From NCBI GenBank assembly GCA_965276765.1, contig OZ255627.1:2976001-3040000 (forward strand): DNA of 64,000 nucleotides, in the 5' to 3' direction. The stretch comes from G965276765 sp965276765 (GTDB lineage Bacteria > Actinomycetota > Acidimicrobiia > Acidimicrobiales > Palsa-688). Positions 37,184-44,896 of this stretch are shown one piece after another (within the stretch, counting starts at the first letter, position 1; every line of letters starts with the position of its first letter). A program made the position numbers and the translations under genes. The notes under the pieces are model-generated. The model saw only the letters and a program-made list of their open reading frames with translations. It was not told the DNA's origin and searched no databases.

Positions 37184-37750
37184 ATGCCGGCACCGCAAAA
37201 CCTCAGGGCCACGGGCGACCGTATCGAGCAACTGCTCGACGACCTGCGGGCGACCGCCGACCCGCGCGCGTGCAACCGGGCGGAGGAGCTCCTGCGTCTG
37301 GTCTCAGAGCTCTACGGCGCGGGTCTGGCCCGCGTCGTGGAGCTCGCAGACGAACGCGCTCCTGGGTTGATGGAGGCATTCGTCGAAGACGAGCTGATCT
37401 CCAGCCTCCTCCTCGTCCACGAGCTCCATCCCGACTCCCTCGTCGGCCGGGTGGAGGCGGCGCTGGCCAAGGTGCGGCCGCTCCTTGCGTCGCATGCCGG
37501 CGACGTCGAGCTCCTCGGCATCGACCCCGATGTAGGCGCCGTCCTGTTGCGGCTGCTCGGAAGCTGCGACGGGTGTCCCTCCTCGGCGGTGACGCTGCAG
37601 ATGGCCGTCGAGGCGGCGATCCACGAGGCGGCGCCCGAGATTGTCCGCATCGACGTCGACCAGCCGTCGCAGGCTGCGCCCGACGTGCCCGTCTCCATCG
37701 GCGCCAAGCCAGTGTACGAGGAGTGCCCGACGGGAGTGGCGAGCGCGTGA
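37184..37750 (+). CDS. NifU C-terminal-like protein of the hydrogenase cluster
   Basis: A 188-residue protein with a NifU C-terminal-like domain holding the CxxC pair Cys128-Cys131 (GSCDGCPSSAVTLQMAVEAAI), which can assemble or transfer an iron-sulfur cluster. A helical N-terminal region (residues 1-90) and a C-terminal tail with KPVYEECPTG are added. Its place directly after hhyL (eight bases) suggests delivery of the clusters to the small subunit or electron transfer from it. It is specific to group 1h loci as far as I recall. Confidence 0.82.
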   Translation: MPAPQNLRATGDRIEQLLDDLRATADPRACNRAEELLRLVSELYGAGLARVVELADERAPGLMEAFVEDELISSLLLVHELHPDSLVGRVEAALAKVRPLLASHAGDVELLGIDPDVGAVLLRLLGSCDGCPSSAVTLQMAVEAAIHEAAPEIVRIDVDQPSQAAPDVPVSIGAKPVYEECPTGVASA

Positions 37751-37798
37751 GGTCCGGGACCGAAGATCGAGCGTCCCCGTGGTTGCGGGGGTGCCGCC

Positions 37799-38422
37799 GT
37801 GGATGAGCCGCTGGCCGTCCTGCAGCGGATTCGCGAGACCCGCCCGCGCCAGGTGGAGCGGCTGGGCGAGAGCTGCGAGCTCTGCGCAGAGCCCATCGCC
37901 GAGGACCATGGCCACCTCGTCGACCTCGAAGCCCGCAACCTGATGTGCGCGTGCCGGGGGTGCCATCTGCTGTTCACCTCGGAGGGGGCCGGGGGAGCGC
38001 ACTACCGCGCCGTACCCGACCGCTACGTCGCCTTCCCCGATTTCCAGCTCTCGCCGGCGCAATGGGAATCGCTGCAGATCCCGGTCAGCGTGGCCTTTTT
38101 CTTCGTCAACTCGACCCTCGGTCGGGTCGCGGCCTTCTACCCGGGACCGGCAGGGGCAACCGAGTCTGAGCTCGCCCTGGACACGTGGGAGGAGTTGGTC
38201 GCCGCCAACCCCGAGCTCGGCACCGTCCAGGCCGACGTGGAGGCATTTCTGGTGCGGGCCGAGCCCAACGGCGGCGGGGCGGAGTGCTTCGTCGTCCCCA
38301 TCGACGCCTGCTACGAGCTCGTCGGCCAGCTCCGCCGCTTGTGGCGAGGATTTGACGGTGGCCGCGAGGCCCACGAGCAGCTGGACTCCTTCTTCGACCG
38401 GGTCCGGGCCAAGGCCCGATGA
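37799..38422 (+). CDS. DUF5947 family protein
   Basis: A 207-residue protein found, from memory, in actinobacterial hydrogenase loci. An N-terminal Cys-rich region has CELC (26-29), HGH (37-39) and CACRGC (50-55), giving a possible zinc or iron-sulfur site. The rest is mixed alpha/beta with FFVNSTLGRVAAFYPGPAG. The start is a GTG at 37799. Its function is unknown; it could be a maturation or electron-transfer accessory. Its stop overlaps the ATG of the next gene. Confidence 0.75.
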   Translation: MDEPLAVLQRIRETRPRQVERLGESCELCAEPIAEDHGHLVDLEARNLMCACRGCHLLFTSEGAGGAHYRAVPDRYVAFPDFQLSPAQWESLQIPVSVAFFFVNSTLGRVAAFYPGPAGATESELALDTWEELVAANPELGTVQADVEAFLVRAEPNGGGAECFVVPIDACYELVGQLRRLWRGFDGGREAHEQLDSFFDRVRAKAR

Positions 38423-39060
38423 CCGCACTTGCCTTCGAGGTAGTGGGCGCGGCACCAGAGCCCCATGCCGCCCAGCCGACGATCATGTTCCGGCTTCGCG
38501 CCTCGGAGACCGAGGGTGGGAGCGTGCACGCCCTGGCCCTTCGGTGTCAGATCCGGATCGAGCCGCAACGACGTCGCTACGGCGCCGACGAGGAGGTCCG
38601 CCTCTTCGAGATGTTCGGGGAGACACCCCGGTGGGGCGATTCGCTCCGCCCGTTTCTCTGGACCCACGTCTCGACGACCATCGGTGGGTTCACGGGGTCG
38701 ACGGAGTTTGATCTGCCGGTCGAGTGCACCTACGACTTTGACATCGCCGGGGCGAAGTACCTGCACTCCCTCTCCGACGGTGAGATCCCGCTCCTTTTGC
38801 TGTTCTCCGGCACGGTCTTCACCCGAGGGGACTCGGGCTTCGCGGCCGAGCGGATCTCGTGGAGCCAGGAGGCGTCCTACCGGATGCCGGTGTCGGTGTG
38901 GCGGGGGATGATGGACCTGTACTTTCCCAACAGCGCCTGGGTGCGCGTCGAGCGCGACACCCTCGACCGGCTCCAGCACTTCAAGGCGTCCCGAGCCCTC
39001 CCTACCTGGGACCACGCCCTCGAGCAGCTGTTCAAGGAAGCGGGGGTGGAAGGCCCGTGA
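38419..39060 (+). CDS. DUF6084 family protein
   Basis: A 213-residue soluble protein, beta-rich, that begins MTALAFEVVGAAPEP and carries EVRLFEMFGETPRWGDSLRPFLWTHVSTTIGGF. I recognise it only as DUF6084, a hydrogenase-locus protein of unknown role. The ATG overlaps the DUF5947 stop (ATGA), so both are co-translated. The IS110-type insertion begins directly after its TGA. Confidence 0.72.
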   Translation: MTALAFEVVGAAPEPHAAQPTIMFRLRASETEGGSVHALALRCQIRIEPQRRRYGADEEVRLFEMFGETPRWGDSLRPFLWTHVSTTIGGFTGSTEFDLPVECTYDFDIAGAKYLHSLSDGEIPLLLLFSGTVFTRGDSGFAAERISWSQEASYRMPVSVWRGMMDLYFPNSAWVRVERDTLDRLQHFKASRALPTWDHALEQLFKEAGVEGP

Positions 39061-39069
39061 GACACCCTT
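39061..39069. repeat. 9-bp direct repeat, left junction
   Basis: GACACCCTT immediately after the DUF6084 stop codon; identical to 40444-40452 on the other side of the transposase gene. Confidence 0.6.
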
Positions 39070-39095
39070 TGTCAACCCCGAACGTCAGTTCGATG

Positions 39096-40370
39096 TCAGG
39101 CAGCTTTGCTGGTCGGTCCCAACGCCCGGTTCCGGTTGGTGACGTGGATGGCTTCGTCGTAGGCGATGTCACGGGTGAGGCAGTGCCAGAGGACTTCGAG
39201 CCAGCGGTTGCCCAGGGCTCGCAGGGCGGCGTGGTGACTGTTGCCCTTGGCTCGGTGGGTGTCGTAGAACTCTCGGGCCCAGCCGGATCCTCGCAGGCTG
39301 CAGAACGCCCACTGTTGGACGGCGTCTCGGAGGTGGCCGTTGCGGGCGAGGCGGTTGGCGACGACGAGGTCGTGTTTGCCGGAGCGGCGGGTGACAGGCG
39401 CTTTGCCGGCGTAGCATTGCAGCCCGTTCGGCGTGTCGAAATTCGTGATGGCGCCGATCTCAGCGGCCACCCTGGCGGCGAGAAGATCACCGAGGCCCGG
39501 AAAGCTCAAGTAGATCTCGCCGCCAGGGACCGTCGGCCCCGGCGGCCCGACCTTGGGTTGGCGGGCCCGGCCGGTGCGGGGGGCGCCGAGGAGGAGTTCG
39601 CCCATGCGTCGTTCCCATGCCCGGCGTTGCCCGCCGAGGGCGACGAGTTGGGTGGCGGCGAGGCGGATGGTGTCGGTCTTGGCTCGCACGAGCCAGTCCC
39701 GGGCGACGAAGTGGTCGCCGGCCAGAGCCGACTCGACTCGGTCGGCGAGACGGTCGGGCCAGCCGTGCCTGCAGGCTCGGGCGAAGGCCACCAGTTCGTC
39801 TCGCGACGCTGCGGCCAGGGCGTTCGCGTTCGGCCAGCGTTCCAGCAGACGCAGGAACGTGGGCGCGCCCATGTCGTCACCGGCGATGACCAACGCAGCG
39901 GGGAACGTGGCGATCAGATCGGCGCGCAGCCGGTTGAGCAGGCGGCGTTCGTCGCGAGCGGTGCGTTCGTCGTCCCGGGTGATCGAGCGCAGCTCGGCCG
40001 CGGCTTCACCGTGAGGGACGAGCACCCGGAGCCTCTCGAAGCGGTCCAGGGCGATCACACAAGCGATGCGGGCGTCTTCGGCATCGTCTTTCTTCTTCGC
40101 CGGTCCCCGGCGGCGGGCGACGAGATCCGGGTTGACCGGCACCACCGTGTAGCCGGTGTCAATCAACCGCTCGACGAGCATCCCGTAACTCGTCTCGAGG
40201 ACCACCCGAACCTCGGCCGGGTCTGGTTCGAGCGTGGCGATCCGGGCGATCAACGCGTCGATCGATCTCGGGTCGTGCTCCACCCGGGCGATGTCGAACA
40301 CGCCCTCGCCCGGCCGGCCCAAAGCGACCAGATGGAACTCCTCGGCCCAGTCGATTCCTACTCCAAGCAC
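39096..40370 (-). CDS. IS110/IS116-family transposase
   Basis: A 424-residue recombinase. The N-terminal RuvC-like DEDD domain starts GVGIDWAEEFHLVAL with the first Asp, followed by a Glu in VVLETSYG and KKDDAEDARI holding the later acidic residues. The C-terminal Transposase_20 region has FPGLGDLLAARVAAEIGAI and ending NGLQCYAGKAPVT with the catalytic Ser expected near VTRRSGKH. It starts at a GTG (40370) just before the conserved GIDWA; the longer frame is not needed. It looks intact, so the element may still be active. Confidence 0.92.
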   Translation of the reverse strand: MLGVGIDWAEEFHLVALGRPGEGVFDIARVEHDPRSIDALIARIATLEPDPAEVRVVLETSYGMLVERLIDTGYTVVPVNPDLVARRRGPAKKKDDAEDARIACVIALDRFERLRVLVPHGEAAAELRSITRDDERTARDERRLLNRLRADLIATFPAALVIAGDDMGAPTFLRLLERWPNANALAAASRDELVAFARACRHGWPDRLADRVESALAGDHFVARDWLVRAKTDTIRLAATQLVALGGQRRAWERRMGELLLGAPRTGRARQPKVGPPGPTVPGGEIYLSFPGLGDLLAARVAAEIGAITNFDTPNGLQCYAGKAPVTRRSGKHDLVVANRLARNGHLRDAVQQWAFCSLRGSGWAREFYDTHRAKGNSHHAALRALGNRWLEVLWHCLTRDIAYDEAIHVTNRNRALGPTSKAA

Positions 40371-40551
40371 ACCGTCTCCTTCGTTCGTCGGGCACCAACT
40401 GCGAAGGCACAGCACCGTGCTGATGGACCAGTCCTCATGGGACGACACCCTTGTTGGCGTCAGGCCTTCAAGACCACCCGCCGGGGACGCAGTCTCACGT
40501 CAGTCCTCGAAGGACAAGCGCCGCAAGCGTTCCCCGGCGGAGGCCTCTGCA
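40371..40551 (-). other. Non-coding end upstream of IS110 transposase (possible bridge-RNA region)
   Basis: A 181-base segment between the transposase start and the next operon gene. If it belongs to the IS it could encode the bridge RNA of IS110-type elements. It contains a short hairpin (AGCACGGTGCT at about 40411). If the junction is at 40452, only 82 bases belong to the IS and the rest is the leader of the downstream gene, whose GGAGG (40539-40543) lies eight bases before the ATG. Confidence 0.3.
40444..40452. repeat. 9-bp direct repeat, right junction
   Basis: GACACCCTT, matching 39061-39069. Likely marks the right edge of the IS110-family insertion. Confidence 0.55.
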
Positions 40552-41955
40552 ATGGAAGGTAGACCCATCAGCGCCGCCGTCGACCGGTTCGCATCGGCGC
40601 GTTCGGTCGCCGATGCCACGTTGTACGAGGGCTACGTGTTGTACCCGTACCGGGCATCGTCGAGGAAGAATCAGGCGCGATGGCAGTTTGGTGTGATCAC
40701 CCCACGCGCTTACAGCGAGGCGGAAGGCTCCGAGCGATGGTCCATGCGCACCGAGTGCCTCGTCGATCCGATTTCTACGCCCGTGCTCTCGGTCCGGATC
40801 CGCTGCCTCCAGATCCAGCATCGCGCCGTTGAGGCGGCCGGCGACGCGGAAGCGTTCGTGCCGGTCGAGACGCTCGAGGTCGGCGGCGTCACCTACGTCC
40901 GGTGGGACGAGGCCGTCGACCGCGTCGTGGACCTGACGGCCGTGCCGCTCGGCGCGTCGGCCGAAGGAAGCCACGACGAGACCTTCGAGCTGGAGGCTGG
41001 GACCGATCTCGAGCCCATCGTCTATGCGGATGGCTCGGTGGCCGGCCGGATCGTGCGGCGGCGCGAGCCGGTCCACGGTCGGGTCGTCGTCACCTTCGCC
41101 GCGAGCGAAGGTGACGGTCCGATCGTCAAGGTCACGGTCACGGTGGAGAACACGACCGGCTGGGAGGGGACGAGCACACGGCGCGACGACGTCATGGCCC
41201 AATCCCTCGTCGCCGTGCACACCATGCTCGCGGTCGACGGTGGCGTGTTCGTCTCGCTGCTCGACCCACCCGATCGTGCCCTCGAGGCCGTCGCCGGCTG
41301 CCACAGTGACGGGGCATTTCCCGTCCTTATCGGCGACGACGACGTCATGCTCGCCTCGCCCATCATCCTCTACGACCATCCCGAGGTCGCCCCCGAGAGC
41401 CCCGGGGACCTCTACGACTCCACCGAGATCGACGAGATCCTCGCCCTGCGGGTCCTGACCCTCACCGACGAGGAGAAGGCCGAGGCGCGCGGCACCGACG
41501 CCAGAGCCGCGGCCATCATCGACCGCTGCGACGACATGGGCCCCGAGATGTGGGACCGGCTGCACGGCGCCATCCGCCCGCTCGCCGCCGTCGACGACCC
41601 GTCACCGGACACGACCGAGCCGGCGGCCGCACCCAGCGCCGTTCCGTGGTGGGATCCGGCCGTCGATGCGGCCGTCGACCCTTGGAGCGACTCGGTGAAC
41701 ATCGGCGGTGTCGACATCGCCAAGGGCAGCGCCGTCCGGCTACGGCCCTCGCACCGCTCCGACGCCCAGGACCTCTTCCTCGTCGGTCTCACCGCCACCG
41801 TCGCCGGGGTCTTCACCGACGTCGACGGTACCGAGCAGGTGGCGGTCACGGTCGACGACGACCCCGCGAGCGAAGAGCTCATGTGGCAGGGCCGGTACCT
41901 CTTCTTCCATCCTGACGAGGTCGAACCGCTTCCGGGCAAGGCCGGCGCGCGATGA
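40552..41955 (+). CDS. Hydrogenase-cluster hypothetical protein (467 residues)
   Basis: Large soluble protein of unknown function that I associate with group 1h hydrogenase loci. It opens with AVDRFASARSVADATLYEGYVLYPYRASSRKNQ and then WQFGVITPRAYSEAEG, a conserved block. The middle is acidic with DDVMAQSLVAVHTMLAVDGGVFVSLLDPP. There are no membrane segments and few Cys. It has a good GGAGG Shine-Dalgarno, and its stop overlaps the ATG of the protease. A longer upstream frame runs back into the IS and is not real. Confidence 0.75.
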   Translation: MEGRPISAAVDRFASARSVADATLYEGYVLYPYRASSRKNQARWQFGVITPRAYSEAEGSERWSMRTECLVDPISTPVLSVRIRCLQIQHRAVEAAGDAEAFVPVETLEVGGVTYVRWDEAVDRVVDLTAVPLGASAEGSHDETFELEAGTDLEPIVYADGSVAGRIVRRREPVHGRVVVTFAASEGDGPIVKVTVTVENTTGWEGTSTRRDDVMAQSLVAVHTMLAVDGGVFVSLLDPPDRALEAVAGCHSDGAFPVLIGDDDVMLASPIILYDHPEVAPESPGDLYDSTEIDEILALRVLTLTDEEKAEARGTDARAAAIIDRCDDMGPEMWDRLHGAIRPLAAVDDPSPDTTEPAAAPSAVPWWDPAVDAAVDPWSDSVNIGGVDIAKGSAVRLRPSHRSDAQDLFLVGLTATVAGVFTDVDGTEQVAVTVDDDPASEELMWQGRYLFFHPDEVEPLPGKAGAR

Positions 41956-42458
41956 GCCGCCGGGTGCTCGTCGCCGGCATCGGCAACATCTTCTGCAGTG
42001 ACGACGGTTTTGGCGTCGAGGTGGCCAACCGTCTGGGCACCCTGTCCTGGCCCGAAGGCGTGCGGGTTGCGGACTTTGGGATCCGCGGCGTGCACCTCGC
42101 CTACGAGCTGCTCGAAGGCTACGACGGACTGATCCTCGTGGACGCCGTGCCCATGCGCGAGGCGCCCGGCACGCTCGAGGTCATCGAACCGGAGCCGGCG
42201 GCGGCGCCATCCGACGCCGACGAAGTCACCCAAGGCGTGGACGCCCACAACATGAACCCCGATGTCGTGCTCGCCACGTTGGCCCGGTTGGGCGGGACCG
42301 TCGAGCGCATCTTGGTGCTCGGGTGCCAACCGGCCAACCTCGACGACGGCATCGGCCTTTCCCCGCCCGTCGCCGGCGCCGTCGACGACGCGGTGGAGCT
42401 GTGCCGCCGTCTGGTGGCTGACCTCGTGCAACCCGCCCGAAAGGGGACAACAGGATGA
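41952..42458 (+). CDS. Hydrogenase maturation protease (HyaD/HupD type)
   Basis: Endopeptidase that removes the C-terminal peptide of the large subunit after nickel insertion. It has 168 residues with the family landmarks GIGNIFCSDDGFGVEV (nickel-binding acidic residue in the DDGFG), VDAVPM (second acidic ligand in VDAV) and DAHNMNPD (His ligand). Its ATG overlaps the previous stop (ATGA) and its stop overlaps the next ATG, so it is translationally coupled. Confidence 0.9.
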   Translation: MSRRVLVAGIGNIFCSDDGFGVEVANRLGTLSWPEGVRVADFGIRGVHLAYELLEGYDGLILVDAVPMREAPGTLEVIEPEPAAAPSDADEVTQGVDAHNMNPDVVLATLARLGGTVERILVLGCQPANLDDGIGLSPPVAGAVDDAVELCRRLVADLVQPARKGTTG

Positions 42459-42559
42459 TCGTCCGTTTTGTCGTGTCGCTCGGCCTCGCCTTGGTCGCAG
42501 GGCTGGTCGTGAAATCGCTGCCCGATGTGGCCAGGTACCTCAAGATCAGGGAGATGTGA
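42455..42559 (+). CDS. Tiny single-pass membrane peptide A (34 residues, DUF6893-like)
   Basis: A 34-residue peptide too short for most ORF callers: one membrane helix (FVVSLGLALVAGLVVKS) followed by LPDVARYLKIREM. The C-terminal motif SLPD-x-x-RYL-x-x-R-x-M is repeated in the next gene. The ATG overlaps the protease stop (ATGA). The pair resembles tiny actinobacterial proteins labelled DUF6893 as I recall. A role as small subunit or anchor of the hydrogenase is inference. Confidence 0.6.
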   Translation: MIVRFVVSLGLALVAGLVVKSLPDVARYLKIREM

Positions 42560-42560
42560 G

Positions 42561-42680
42561 ATGCAAGCTGTCGGAGTCGTTGCAGTCGGAGTGGTCGCTG
42601 TCGGTGTGGCCGTCGGCGTCAGTCTCGTTGTCAGCTCGCTGCCGGACATCAACCGGTACCTCAGGCTGCGCAGGATGTAG
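42561..42680 (+). CDS. Tiny single-pass membrane peptide B (39 residues, DUF6893-like)
   Basis: A 39-residue paralog of peptide A, one base after its stop. A Val/Gly-rich helix (VVAVGVVAVGVAVGVSLVVS) ends in SLPDINRYLRLRRM, matching the first peptide's motif. The conserved tail suggests a specific interaction, not random hydrophobic coding. The duplicated pair is conserved here with independent sequence, which argues for real translation. Confidence 0.6.
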   Translation: MQAVGVVAVGVVAVGVAVGVSLVVSSLPDINRYLRLRRM

Positions 42681-42686
42681 CGCTAG

Positions 42687-43202
42687 GTGACCAGGTACCG
42701 CATCGTCCCCGAGCGCTCGCACGTCTGGATAGACGCCAAGTCGAGCGTGCACCCCATCCACTCCACCTCCGACGGCATCGAAGGCTTCGTGGAGCTCGGG
42801 TTGGGACCAGGGGGCGGTCTTGACCCTGCGGTACCGCAGGCTGCGAAGTTGTCGCTGCCGGTCAGTCGCCTCTCCTCGGGCAACAAGATGGAGGACCGCG
42901 AGTTGCACAAGCGGATCGACGCCAGGCGGTTTCCGACCATCGAGGGAGTCCTCGACCGGATGGACGGCGCCGGCGACGGGGGCAGGTGCCGCGTCAGCGG
43001 CGACATCACCTTTCGAGGCGTGGCCCGTCGCTACGAGGACGACATGACCATCGATGCCGTCGACGGTCAGACAATCCAACTGGCAGGAAGCTCACGGTTC
43101 GATATCCGCGATTTTGGCATGGAGCCCCCAAGGATCCTGATGTTGAAGGTCGATCCCGAGGTGGATGTCCGGGTCGAGATCCTCGCCGTCGAAGAAGCAT
43201 AG
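42687..43202 (+). CDS. Stand-alone YceI-like protein
   Basis: A 171-residue YceI-fold protein starting at GTG 42687. It is paralogous to the C-terminal domain of the PadR-YceI regulator at 33050: both share GN-x(6-9)-LxKRIDARRFPT, a beta-barrel strand pattern and FDIRDF followed by ILMLKVDPEVDV. There is no signal peptide, so it is cytoplasmic, unlike many YceI proteins. It likely binds a long-chain isoprenoid such as a quinone tail; function in hydrogenase assembly or electron transfer is inference. Confidence 0.75.
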   Translation: MTRYRIVPERSHVWIDAKSSVHPIHSTSDGIEGFVELGLGPGGGLDPAVPQAAKLSLPVSRLSSGNKMEDRELHKRIDARRFPTIEGVLDRMDGAGDGGRCRVSGDITFRGVARRYEDDMTIDAVDGQTIQLAGSSRFDIRDFGMEPPRILMLKVDPEVDVRVEILAVEEA

Positions 43203-43222
43203 AAGTCGAAAGGAACAGCGTT

Positions 43223-43513
43223 ATGTGTCTCGGTATACCCGGCCAACTGGTCGAATTCGTCGATGCCCACGAGCATCTGGCCCGCGTTGACGTTTCGGGG
43301 GTGACCCGGATCATCAACATCGGGCTGCTCGAGGACGAAGGCCTCCAACCGGGCGACTGGGTGCTGATCCACGTCGGGTTTGCCATGTCCAAGATCGACG
43401 AGGAGGAAGCCGCCCTGGCGCTGGCTTCGCTGCAGCTCATGGGGCAGGCCTACGGAGACGAGCTCGAGGCGTTTTGGTCGACCAGAATCACAAGCGAAGC
43501 CAGAGGAGGCTGA
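43223..43513 (+). CDS. hypC: Hydrogenase maturation chaperone HypC
   Basis: A 96-residue chaperone that, with HypD, carries the Fe(CN)2CO unit to the large subunit. It begins MCLGIPGQLVEF with the essential Cys2 and contains VDVSGVTRIINIGLL and GDWVLIHVGFAMSKIDEEEA. The Shine-Dalgarno is AAAGGA. It is followed at once by a small membrane protein and hypD. Confidence 0.95.
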   Translation: MCLGIPGQLVEFVDAHEHLARVDVSGVTRIINIGLLEDEGLQPGDWVLIHVGFAMSKIDEEEAALALASLQLMGQAYGDELEAFWSTRITSEARGG

Positions 43514-43514
43514 G

Positions 43515-43748
43515 ATGGGGGTTGTCATCGGAGTCGTCGTTGGATACGCGCTCGGTACCCGCGCCGGAGAGGACGGGTGGACCGAGTTCCGGGACGCGTG
43601 GAAGGTCATCGCCACGTCGGAGGAAGTGAGGGACATGGCGACGGGAGGCTTTTCTGTGGCCCGCGGCCTGGTTGGACGCAGCAGCGAGCGGCTCGCCGAC
43701 GCATTGGGCGGATCCGGGGGTACCTCCTCGCTGCGCCCGGTCGCGTAG
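43515..43748 (+). CDS. Small membrane-associated protein (YtxH-like), paralog of 32796 gene
   Basis: A 77-residue protein with a single hydrophobic segment (VVIGVVVGYALGTRAG) and a helical tail with EEVRDMATGGFSVARG. It shares the GY-x-x-G-x-x-x-G pattern with the product at 32796, which is encoded with the PadR-YceI regulator. Its function is unknown. The ATG follows the HypC stop by one base. Confidence 0.55.
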   Translation: MGVVIGVVVGYALGTRAGEDGWTEFRDAWKVIATSEEVRDMATGGFSVARGLVGRSSERLADALGGSGGTSSLRPVA

Positions 43749-43756
43749 GAGCGGGG

Positions 43757-44896
43757 ATGCGTTTCGTCGACGAGTATCGGGACCCGGTCGCCGCCAGGGC
43801 CCTTGTGGCGCAGATCACGGCCCTGGCAGGAGACGACGAGTTCAAATTCATGGAGGTGTGCGGTGGCCACACCCACACCATCTACCGCCACGGCATCGAG
43901 CACGTCCTCCCGGCGTCGGTCGAGCTGGTCCACGGACCAGGCTGCCCCGTGTGCGTCATCCCGATGGGCCGCGTCGACGACGCCATCTCCGTGGCCAGCG
44001 AGCCCGGGGTCATCTTCACCTCGTTCGGTGACATGATGCGCGTGCCCGGCAGCCGGGGCAACCTGCTCAAGGCCAAGGCGGACGGCGCCGACGTCCGGTT
44101 CGTGTACTCGCCCCTCGACGCGCTACGGATCGCCATCGACAATCCCGACCGCGAGGTCGTGTTCTTCGCCGTCGGCTTCGAGACCACCGCGCCGTCGACC
44201 GCCCTCACATTGCTGCAGGCCAAGGCGCGGGGAGTAGAGAACTTCACCGTCTTCTGCAACCACGTCACGATCGTCCCGCCGGTGAAGGCGATACTCGAGT
44301 CGCCGGATCTGCGCCTCGACGGCTTCCTCGGGCCCGGCCACGTCTCGACCGTCATCGGCCAAAGGCCCTACCGGTTCGTGCCGGCTACGTACGGCAAACC
44401 GCTGGTCACGGCCGGGTTCGAGCCCCTCGATATCCTCCACGCCATCGCCATGCTCCTCGCGCAGATCAGGGAGGGACGCTGCGAGGTCGAGAACCAGTAC
44501 TCGCGGGTGGTACGAGAAGAGGGCAACCCGCGAGCCCTCGAGATCCTCGACCAGGTCTTCGAGCTGCGGCCCCACTTCGAGTGGCGGGGCCTCGGGTTCA
44601 TCTCGCAGAGCGCCCTCAAGTTGCGCGGGGAGTTCGAGAGCTTCGACGCCGAACGGCGCTACGACGTCCCCGGCGTGCGGGTCGCCGACCCCAAGGCGTG
44701 CCAGTGCGGTGAGGTGCTCAAGGGAGTCATCAAGCCGTGGGAGTGCAAGGTGTTCGGGACCGCCTGCACCCCGGAGACGCCGATCGGCACGTGCATGGTC
44801 TCCTCCGAGGGCGCTTGCGCCGCGTACTACAACTTCGGTCGCATGCATCGTGAGGCTGCGGTCACCCTGGGGCGGACGCGCGTGCTCAGCCCATGA
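43757..44896 (+). CDS. hypD: Hydrogenase maturation protein HypD
   Basis: Iron-sulfur scaffold that builds Fe(CN)2CO with HypC and HypE. It has 379 residues with the conserved Cys motifs CGGHTHTIYRHG, GPGCPVCVIP, KACQCGEVLKG, ECKVFGTACTP and GTCMVSSEGACAAYYNF for the [4Fe-4S] cluster and the active-site Cys. The stop overlaps the hypF ATG by four bases. Confidence 0.96.
   Translation: MRFVDEYRDPVAARALVAQITALAGDDEFKFMEVCGGHTHTIYRHGIEHVLPASVELVHGPGCPVCVIPMGRVDDAISVASEPGVIFTSFGDMMRVPGSRGNLLKAKADGADVRFVYSPLDALRIAIDNPDREVVFFAVGFETTAPSTALTLLQAKARGVENFTVFCNHVTIVPPVKAILESPDLRLDGFLGPGHVSTVIGQRPYRFVPATYGKPLVTAGFEPLDILHAIAMLLAQIREGRCEVENQYSRVVREEGNPRALEILDQVFELRPHFEWRGLGFISQSALKLRGEFESFDAERRYDVPGVRVADPKACQCGEVLKGVIKPWECKVFGTACTPETPIGTCMVSSEGACAAYYNFGRMHREAAVTLGRTRVLSP

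Larger units (their letters stand above)
39061..40452 (-). mobile_element. IS110-family insertion sequence in the hydrogenase operon (boundaries approximate)
   Basis: About 1.4 kb containing one transposase gene, placed between DUF6084 and the next operon gene, and read against the operon. A 9-bp direct repeat GACACCCTT occurs at 39061-39069 and 40444-40452 and probably marks the junctions; IS110 elements lack long inverted repeats and leave only a short core. The space upstream of the transposase start (from 40371) is where IS110-type elements encode their bridge RNA, but only about 80-180 bases are available here. The exact right end is uncertain. Confidence 0.7.
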
